Shown here: in pieces, positions 58,407 through 64,000 of the stretch | How positions within the stretch are numbered: position 1 is the first letter of the stretch | Layout of the letters: every line of letters starts with the position of its first letter | From: Novosphingobium sp. Rr 2-17 | GTDB lineage: Bacteria > Pseudomonadota > Alphaproteobacteria > Sphingomonadales > Sphingomonadaceae | Assembly: GCF_000272475.1 (NCBI RefSeq) | Contig: NZ_AKFJ01000086.1 | Span: forward strand, 62,001 to 126,000 | Length of the DNA: 64,000 bases | Direction of reading: 5' to 3' | Notes under the pieces: model-generated | Told to the model about the DNA's origin: nothing | Database searches by the model: none | Seen by the model: only the letters and a program-made list of their open reading frames with translations | Translations under genes and position numbers: made by a program

Positions 58407-59294
58407 TCAAGCGGGCTCGACCGCGCGCATATTGTTCACACATACAGCAATGCCGGGACCGGCAAAGCTGACGACTTCGACTTCGACCACTTCAAGGATA
58501 TCGAGATCCGCGATCGTGTTGACGATGTTGAAGGTCAGCGGCAGTTGCTCAAACGTCGCCTTGTGCCAGGCGACCGTGCCCTTACCGGTCCAGCGACGAT
58601 ATTCGAAATCGTCCATCGTGATGTTGGCCGCCGTGGTGCCCTTGGGCGCGCCGGTGGTTACATATTCCGCATCCGCGCCTTCACGGCCGAACGGGCTCGT
58701 GCGCGGCATGTACTTGTAATACAACTGCGGACCACCGTGCTTGCCCGATTCCGGGAAGATCTTCTCCGGGTTTTCCTCCTCTACGAGATCAGTCAGCGCG
58801 ATGTCGAAGAACTTGAAATCCATCCAGCTGGCAGAGCAGGTGGCGGTGCCCTTTTCCTTGTCCCAGTCAATCTCGGGGATGTCGGCGAACAGCTTGGAGA
58901 AGCCCAGTTCCTCGCGCCCGGTCATGATCGCATCGGGGCGGCCTTCCCAGATCACCGGGCAGAAGCTGCCCTCGATCGTTTCTTCCTTGCCGCGATAGGT
59001 GACCGGAAAATTGATCGTGACGATGCCGTAGCCGCGACCGGCCAGCCAGTAGAGGTTGCGGAACCAGGCGCACGATACCTGCAGAATCGGCTCGCCGCGC
59101 AGCTCGAAACCGGGCGGGAGCAGCTTTTCCAGCTTGGCAGCGTCTGTACGAACGGCGACGCGCATCCAGTCCGAATTCATCGTGCCGGTTTCTTCAGGTG
59201 TCCACATCCGGCCTTCGGGATGCTGGCGCGGACCGATGGCAGGTCCGAAAACCACCGGCATGCGGTAGCGCGAGTTGGCGTCCAGCTTGGGCAT
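58407..59294 (-). CDS. Acetoacetate decarboxylase-like protein
   Basis: 295 residues from ATG 59294, with GGAGAG upstream. The fold is that of acetoacetate decarboxylase: WMRVAVRTDAAKLEKLLPPGFE, TYRGKEETIEGSFCPVIWEGRPDAI, and TGREELGFSKLFADIPEID, where the GFSK Lys lies at the place of the Schiff-base lysine of the family (GYPK). Relatives act as decarboxylases, hydratases or aldolases on beta-keto acids. In this setting a role in an aromatic or ring-cleavage side pathway is likely. First gene of its operon, divergent to the TetR regulator with motif sites between. Confidence 0.85.
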   Translation of the reverse strand: MPKLDANSRYRMPVVFGPAIGPRQHPEGRMWTPEETGTMNSDWMRVAVRTDAAKLEKLLPPGFELRGEPILQVSCAWFRNLYWLAGRGYGIVTINFPVTYRGKEETIEGSFCPVIWEGRPDAIMTGREELGFSKLFADIPEIDWDKEKGTATCSASWMDFKFFDIALTDLVEEENPEKIFPESGKHGGPQLYYKYMPRTSPFGREGADAEYVTTGAPKGTTAANITMDDFEYRRWTGKGTVAWHKATFEQLPLTFNIVNTIADLDILEVVEVEVVSFAGPGIAVCVNNMRAVEPA

Positions 59295-59386
59295 TTCTGT
59301 CTCTCTCCACATAAATTCGGCATGCAGTCGAGCCGGCGCGCACTAAAGCAACGCAGCTCCGAACTCACGACGCACGTGGTCTAATT

Positions 59387-59429
59387 GGTCAGTTTTGAAA
59401 CGTCTAGTCATTTTCGGTCAGTTTAGTCA
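59387..59429. promoter_or_regulatory. Operator-like cluster, TetR/decarboxylase divergent region
   Basis: Half-sites GTCA stand at 59388-59391, 59407-59410, 59417-59420 and 59426-59429. Two TAGTCA hexamers (59405-59410, 59424-59429) are 19 bases apart, and GGTCAGTTT repeats at 59387-59395 and 59416-59424. The same motif recurs at 61906-61930 upstream of the dioxygenase operon. The divergent TetR gene (59560) is a likely binder. The rest of the 265-base gap shows nothing clear. Confidence 0.6.
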
Positions 59430-59559
59430 CGCTAGCGGCTCGCCGATTTTGTGGCGCTAAGCTGGCTACCGCCGTACGCGCGGAGTCGCTGGACGGGCAC
59501 CTTGCACAAAGTGCATTATTAGGCGAATGAGATCAATTGTGACTTAATGGGCTAATATC

Positions 59560-60222
59560 ATGACAGGTGCGGGTGAGGCGAAAAGGGATGGAGAGTCGCG
59601 GATCGACCGCCGGCGGCTGCGTACCCGTTCCGCCCTTCTGGGGGCCGGGCAAAAGTTGTTCGCGGATCGCCATATCGACGGCGTGACGATCGACGATATC
59701 GTCGAGGCCGCAGACGTCGCCAAAGGCAGCTTCTACAACCATTTCGACGGCAAGGAGAGCCTCGCCGACGCGATCATTGAACTGGTACAGGGAGACTGTG
59801 AGCGCGAAGTCTTCGCGGTCAACCTCGACATCGAAGATCCATCTGTCCGGGTAGCACGCGCAATGGCCGCGTTAATTCGTTATGCCCGCCAGCATCCCGA
59901 TCGCTATCAGTCAATGGTCAACCTCGCCAAGCGCCGGGCGGATATCAATGCTCCGATCAACGCCGGTGCCCGCCGCGACATTGGCGCCGGCATCGCATCG
60001 GGCCAGTTCGCCGGGATTTCGGTAGAGATGGGCGTCATGGTCATGTTGTCGATGATCGCACAGGCAGTGGACTATATCTCCACCACGCCAAACGTTCGAT
60101 CGCACAAGGCAGTGGCACGCGAGATGGCCTTCATGCTGCTGCGTGCACTGGGAGTGAACAGCGAAACGGCCGGCTCGGTGTCGGAGATCGCCATTGCCGA
60201 TCTTTTCAACACCAAAGGCTGA
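59560..60222 (+). CDS. TetR-family transcriptional regulator
   Basis: 220 residues. N-terminal HTH (RRLRTRSALLGAGQKLFADRHIDGVTIDDIVEAADVAKGSFYNHFDGKESL) is a canonical TetR domain. The C-terminal ligand domain (about 75-220) has no assignable ligand. It is divergent to the decarboxylase-like gene and is flanked by both operons that carry the TAGTCA motif, so it probably represses them and itself until an aromatic inducer binds. The ribosome site is weak. Confidence 0.9.
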   Translation: MTGAGEAKRDGESRIDRRRLRTRSALLGAGQKLFADRHIDGVTIDDIVEAADVAKGSFYNHFDGKESLADAIIELVQGDCEREVFAVNLDIEDPSVRVARAMAALIRYARQHPDRYQSMVNLAKRRADINAPINAGARRDIGAGIASGQFAGISVEMGVMVMLSMIAQAVDYISTTPNVRSHKAVAREMAFMLLRALGVNSETAGSVSEIAIADLFNTKG

Positions 60223-60294
60223 TGCCGCCGCAGCTCGCCAAGCGGCGGGCTAGGATGCCGGGCTTCCGGCCAGCCTAACCCGCAATTCTCGCGC

Positions 60295-60750
60295 TCAGAG
60301 CATTTCCTCGATATCGATCGAAACGGCAGTTGGGCCGGCCGGCAGCAAGCTGCCCACGAAAATTCGCTGGTTGAGCCACGCATACTTGTCCCCGGCGACT
60401 TCGAACGTGGGCCGGGTCTTGGCGTACCAGGCGCTCATATCGATCGGCTCGCCTGCCAGGATACGCGCCATCGTGGCAGGATCGCCGGGCTGCAGCCCGT
60501 CGTTGGTGATCATGATGAGCGTGCCATCGTCTGCTTGCAGCGTGTAGCGCGCCCAGAGGTAGACGGTGCCATCGGGACGTACGAGGTTCCAGTCCGCGCC
60601 GCCCGGCAATACCTTGCCGGATAAGCGCTCGCCGGAAAATGACCCGCCAGTAATGGGAATGACACGGCGATGGCCGGCCGGAACAGCACCGATGTCCAGC
60701 ATCGGCCCTAGTTCTACGTCGATACGAAAAAGATGGCGCGTGTCAGCCAT
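60295..60750 (-). CDS. DUF3237 domain protein
   Basis: 151 residues from ATG 60750, with GGAGGA upstream. It is a DUF3237 protein (FRIDVELGPMLDIGAVPAGHRRVIPITGGSFSGERLSGKVLPGGADWNLV), a small beta-barrel of unknown function often found near aromatic or steroid degradation genes. It follows the extradiol dioxygenase by 58 bases, so the two are likely cotranscribed. A role in binding or isomerising an intermediate is conceivable but unproved. Confidence 0.87.
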   Translation of the reverse strand: MADTRHLFRIDVELGPMLDIGAVPAGHRRVIPITGGSFSGERLSGKVLPGGADWNLVRPDGTVYLWARYTLQADDGTLIMITNDGLQPGDPATMARILAGEPIDMSAWYAKTRPTFEVAGDKYAWLNQRIFVGSLLPAGPTAVSIDIEEML

Positions 60751-60808
60751 AACGGTTCCTCCAAGATCGCACGGCGGCCGCACAAGCGACCGCCGTGTAT
60801 CGGGATCG

Positions 60809-61768
60809 TTAGCCGACCGGCTGCGGTTCGCCAATCGTGGGACGGTTGGGCATGTCAGGACCCCATTGCACGCCCAGCAACTCGTCGATGGAGCCGATGC
60901 CGCCACCATCTGCGGTGCGCAGTTGGTCGCCATCGGTCCAGTGCTCGATCTCGTGGCCGTACGGGTCCATCCAGTAGTCAAACACCTGGCTACCCAGGAT
61001 ATGGCGGCCGATGCCCCACTTGGTCTGGTGACCCGCATGCTTGAGATAGTCGTGCCCGGCCATCAGATCGTCCAGGTTGAGGACTTCGAAGGCCGAGTGC
61101 ATGAACTCCGGCGGAGCGCCTGGGCGTTCGAGCAGGAAGATCGTGTGGTGGTCGCAAGGCTCGTCGCCACGATCGCAACGCATGAAGGCACCGATCGCGA
61201 CTTCTGGAACCGGCTGAATTTCGTCCGAGGTGACGAAGCCAAAACGCTCCTTGTACCAGGCTTCCGAGGTGCGGAAGTTGGTGACGCCGAACACGCAGTG
61301 GCCCAAACGCTGGACGTGGGAGGCACCCTTGGCGACGCGACGGAACTTGGCGACGCGCGGGTATTCGCGCTCGTAGTTCCACGGTTCGGCCTTGGGTTCG
61401 TAAGCCACGACAGTGTGCAGTTCCTGCTCGGCGATGGCTTCGATCAGGAAGCCATCAGGATCGCGCAGACGCACGACATAACCGCCACCCGGTGCGTCCA
61501 GTTCTTCAACTTTGACGCCGTCATGTGCTGCCAGCGCTTCGAGGTCAGCGCGGTCGCGCACCCAGATGCCCAGAGCAGCGAAACCGGCCTCGCCTTTTTC
61601 GCTCGCATGAAGGAACGGCGCACGGCCTTCGCCGCGCATATAAAGCTTGTCTGGGTTGCCGCTTTCGACTTCGATCATACCGAAATCGAGCAGGAAACGG
61701 CGCATTACGTCGATGTCCGGCACGGTGAAGCGGACATGAGCGACATCATAAGCGCGGGCAATGCTCAC
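60809..61768 (-). CDS. Type I extradiol dioxygenase (VOC superfamily)
   Basis: 319 residues from GTG 61768, with GGGAGA 8 bases before it. Two vicinal-oxygen-chelate domains: N-terminal (VAHVRFTVPDIDVMRRFLLDFG) and catalytic C-terminal domain with the metal ligands His157 (RLGHCVFGV), His224 (EFMHSAFEV) and Glu273 (YGHEIEHW), spaced like BphC and catechol 2,3-dioxygenase. It cleaves a catechol-like ring. The substrate is unknown; hydroxylated biphenyl, homoprotocatechuate or substituted catechols are possible. It leads a two-gene unit with a TAGTCA motif upstream. Confidence 0.87.
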   Translation of the reverse strand: MSIARAYDVAHVRFTVPDIDVMRRFLLDFGMIEVESGNPDKLYMRGEGRAPFLHASEKGEAGFAALGIWVRDRADLEALAAHDGVKVEELDAPGGGYVVRLRDPDGFLIEAIAEQELHTVVAYEPKAEPWNYEREYPRVAKFRRVAKGASHVQRLGHCVFGVTNFRTSEAWYKERFGFVTSDEIQPVPEVAIGAFMRCDRGDEPCDHHTIFLLERPGAPPEFMHSAFEVLNLDDLMAGHDYLKHAGHQTKWGIGRHILGSQVFDYWMDPYGHEIEHWTDGDQLRTADGGGIGSIDELLGVQWGPDMPNRPTIGEPQPVG

Positions 61769-61905
61769 AGCATGTCTCCCTGACGTTCCAAACCTTCGAT
61801 CGCGTACGGACGGCAAGCACTGCCGTGGCCATTCAATCCCACCATGGTGTTGTTCCCTTTGGCTCCTCTCGGTCGCGCAACCGCGCTGACCTTACTTGTA
61901 CTATT

Positions 61906-61930
61906 TAGTCATATTTGACCGAATAGTCAA
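61906..61930. promoter_or_regulatory. Operator-like motif upstream of the dioxygenase operon
   Basis: TAGTCA repeats at 61906-61911 and 61924-61929, and TTGAC-CGAATA-GTCAA (61915-61930) is a perfect inverted repeat inside it. Half-sites (GTCA or its complement) fall at 61908, 61916 and 61926. It matches the cluster at 59405-59429. The rest of the 242-base gap to the TonB receptor end has no gene. Confidence 0.6.
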
Positions 61931-62010
61931 CTGGGTGCCAGTCCCGCCGGGCGCAAACCTGCCCCGCGCGAACCGCAAGGCAGGCTTTATCCAGGAGGCC
62001 GAGGTACGCC

Positions 62011-64000
62011 TTAGAAGGTTACTTTGACGCCAACTTTCAAGGTGCGCGGTTCCACTACGCGACTGAGACGGCCATCGGTCGGCTCGCTGTCGAAGCCGGG
62101 AATGTAAGAGGTATAGTAGTAGGCGATGTCCTTGTCGCGGCTGTTGAGCACGTTGAGCAAGTCAGCATAGACCTGGAAGCGCCCGATCTTGCGTGCGCCG
62201 CGCAAATTGACGACGTTGCTACCCTTGTCGCGGACCGAGTTGTCTTCGATCAACGGATACGGGCCAAGGTGGCGCAAGCGAACGCTGGCTTCCCACGGGC
62301 CCTTTACGAACGAGATCCCCGCCGACGCGGCGTTCTCGAAGGCGTTGGGAATGTAATCGCCATTGTCGTAGCGCGCATGGCTGGCGGTATAGCTGGCGTC
62401 TAGCGCCAGCCAGGGGAACGGCCGCCAGAAACCGACCAGCTCGTAACCACGCCGGGTGCTGGCCTCGGTCGGCTCGACCGCGTTGGAATCGCCCACGAAG
62501 CGCAGCTCGCTGCCCACCGAAAGCCACCAGTACGTAGCAGTCAGGCTCAGCGACTTGTGCTGGAAGCGCACGCCCAGTTCCTTGCCGGTGCCCTTGACCA
62601 GCACCGGAACCGGCGTGGTCGTCACGGCGCCGCGCACGTCGTTGGAGTGGAAGCCGCGACCCCAGCTAGCGTAGACTTCAAGCTCGTCGAATACTTTGTA
62701 GGCGGCCGAAAGCTTGGGGGATACGAGCGAATCGTGCCCCGAACCTTCGCCCAGCGCAGCCGCTTCGGCGTCCAGGGCATTGACGGAGTAATGGTAGTAA
62801 TCGCCGCGCAGGCCGCCGGTCAGGCGCAGCCCCTCGAACGGCTTCACAGTCGCTTCGGCGAACAGCGCCAGCGATGCTTCTTTGACCGAGTAGAAGCCCA
62901 GGGATTCAACGAATTCGCGCGCGTCGGTATGCGCGACCCCGACCTTGCTGATGTCGTCGTAACGGTTTTCGGTGCCGATCGTCAGGTCGACCATGTCGGT
63001 GACGTGCCAGGACTTCTGGCCGGTCATCCCGTAGACCATGCGCTTGTCGAACTGGTGGATCTGGGCGCTGCTGCCATCGGCGCTGGCGTACTCGGGGTTC
63101 GAGTACATGTTCCAGTTGTAGTACTGGGCATAGACGTTCGCACGCCAGTCATCGCCTGAAAGCTTGGCATTGGTAATGATGCGGGTGGTCTCGCCCTTCG
63201 CGGTGGAATCGGGCGAACAGAACACGTCCTTGCAGTACGACGATCCAATGATCCGTTCAGGAATCTGCTCGGTCGGGCGCCAGGTGCCGCGATAGCCATG
63301 CACCGTCAGTTCCAGGTCTCCGAAGCCCACCGGCTTGGCGTACTTCACGAAACCGGCGTAGTGCTTCAAGTCCTCTGGCTGCTCCCAGGGACCATCGTAG
63401 GTGCGATATTCACCCACCATCGTCAGATCGCCGCCGCCCAGGTTCCTGATCGTGCCCCCCGCCGCAATGCGACGGTGCCCGTAAGAGCCCGCCTCGACCG
63501 AGAGCCAAGGCCGATCATAGCCACTGATCGTGGTCATGTAGGCAGCGCCCGCCAGCGCGAAATCGCCGCCGTCAGCGCGATAGGGGCCTTTGCGGAAGTC
63601 TTCCTGCGCGATGATTTCGGGTATAAGGCCGTTGAGGTCGAGATAACCCTGACCGTGGCCGTGAGTTCGAAAGTTCATCTGCACGCCATCGATATAGGTC
63701 GTGAAGTCCGAACCATGGTCGAGGTTGAAGCCGCGCAGGAAGTACTGGTTGGCCTTGCCAGTGCCCGAATGCTGGGCCGCAACCATGCCGGGGACGGCCT
63801 CTAGCAGTTCGGCGACGCGCAGCAGCGGACGCACCAGCAGGTCGGAACCGCTGATCGTGCCTTCGCTCGCCGCATGGGCGACACCGATCTTGGACAAACC
63901 ACGCCCGAAGACGACGATTTCCTTATTGGAAGTTTCGGTCGTGCCGCCCGAATTGTCGCCGGCAGACGGAGCCTGGCCGACGGGCGGTGCGGCAGAAACA
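62011..64000 (-). CDS. TonB-dependent outer membrane receptor (N-terminus cut by right edge)
   Basis: About 662 residues are visible; the frame stays open to the edge, reading NKEIVVFGRG, a TonB-box-like segment, before the plug. The plug has LLRVAELLEAVPGMVAAQ, GTGKANQYFLRGFNLDHG and DGVQMNFRTHGHGQGYLDLN. The barrel ends with a strand terminating in KVGVKVTF, the C-terminal Phe needed for outer membrane insertion. The signal peptide is outside. Such receptors import siderophores, vitamins or, in sphingomonads, aromatic compounds; beside catabolic genes the last is attractive but unproved. Confidence 0.93.
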   Translation of the reverse strand, partial: VSAAPPVGQAPSAGDNSGGTTETSNKEIVVFGRGLSKIGVAHAASEGTISGSDLLVRPLLRVAELLEAVPGMVAAQHSGTGKANQYFLRGFNLDHGSDFTTYIDGVQMNFRTHGHGQGYLDLNGLIPEIIAQEDFRKGPYRADGGDFALAGAAYMTTISGYDRPWLSVEAGSYGHRRIAAGGTIRNLGGGDLTMVGEYRTYDGPWEQPEDLKHYAGFVKYAKPVGFGDLELTVHGYRGTWRPTEQIPERIIGSSYCKDVFCSPDSTAKGETTRIITNAKLSGDDWRANVYAQYYNWNMYSNPEYASADGSSAQIHQFDKRMVYGMTGQKSWHVTDMVDLTIGTENRYDDISKVGVAHTDAREFVESLGFYSVKEASLALFAEATVKPFEGLRLTGGLRGDYYHYSVNALDAEAAALGEGSGHDSLVSPKLSAAYKVFDELEVYASWGRGFHSNDVRGAVTTTPVPVLVKGTGKELGVRFQHKSLSLTATYWWLSVGSELRFVGDSNAVEPTEASTRRGYELVGFWRPFPWLALDASYTASHARYDNGDYIPNAFENAASAGISFVKGPWEASVRLRHLGPYPLIEDNSVRDKGSNVVNLRGARKIGRFQVYADLLNVLNSRDKDIAYYYTSYIPGFDSEPTDGRLSRVVEPRTLKVGVKVTF

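Overview
The window is high-GC chromosomal DNA of an alphaproteobacterium, most likely a sphingomonad (Novosphingobium or Sphingobium type). The evidence is a protocatechuate 4,5-cleavage (lig) operon whose LigB keeps the metal and catalytic residues at the numbering used for the sphingomonad enzyme, a RegB/RegA pair fused to a cyo operon, a Ku/LigD pair, DmeR-DmeF metal efflux and a TonB receptor. There is no rRNA, tRNA, CRISPR array or complete insertion sequence. A few palindromic intergenic repeats and one AT-rich gene (2639-3409) are the only signs of mobility.

Layout. 1-2359: ku-ligD non-homologous end joining (ligD runs off the left edge). 2639-3409: DUF4145 protein of foreign composition. 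3680-13166: surface polysaccharide and lipid block, with a GT4 glycosyltransferase, a CarF/PEDS1-type lipid desaturase, KpsS- and KpsC-like Kdo-linker enzymes, a small unknown exported protein, a PhyH oxygenase, and kpsF, kdsB and kdsA for CMP-Kdo supply. 13286-14596: MFS transporter. 14772-21604: cyoABCD-surf1-regB-regA, a quinol oxidase operon with four consecutive start/stop overlaps from cyoC to regA. 21638-29750: tripartite RND pump, divergent from an OmpR/EnvZ-type pair. 29783-32091: ferredoxin-NADP reductase, then a nickel/cobalt sensor-exporter pair. 32190-38213: hybrid kinase, CheR, single-domain CheB and a REC-kinase, with no chemoreceptor. 38307-43754: TauE/SafE permease and a MacAB-type pump with its own outer membrane factor. 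43755-44681: no gene, but a strongly structured RNA candidate with 6S-like architecture and two terminators. 44682-48384: sulfate ABC transporter with a long structured leader. 48745-61768: aromatic catabolism. 62011-64000: TonB-dependent receptor cut by the right edge.

How the catabolic genes fit together: PobA makes protocatechuate from 4-hydroxybenzoate, LigAB opens the ring, LigC oxidises the semialdehyde to 2-pyrone-4,6-dicarboxylate and LigJ hydrates 4-oxalomesaconate. LigI, LigU and LigK are not in the window. A LysR regulator with two HTH domains stands next to the operon. A second unit (aldehyde dehydrogenase, acetoacetate-decarboxylase-like protein, TetR regulator, DUF3237 protein, type I extradiol dioxygenase) is tied together by a repeated TAGTCA/GTCA operator-like motif upstream of both operons. 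I read it as a small TetR-controlled aromatic regulon whose substrate I cannot name, and it is the best candidate here for an undescribed pathway.
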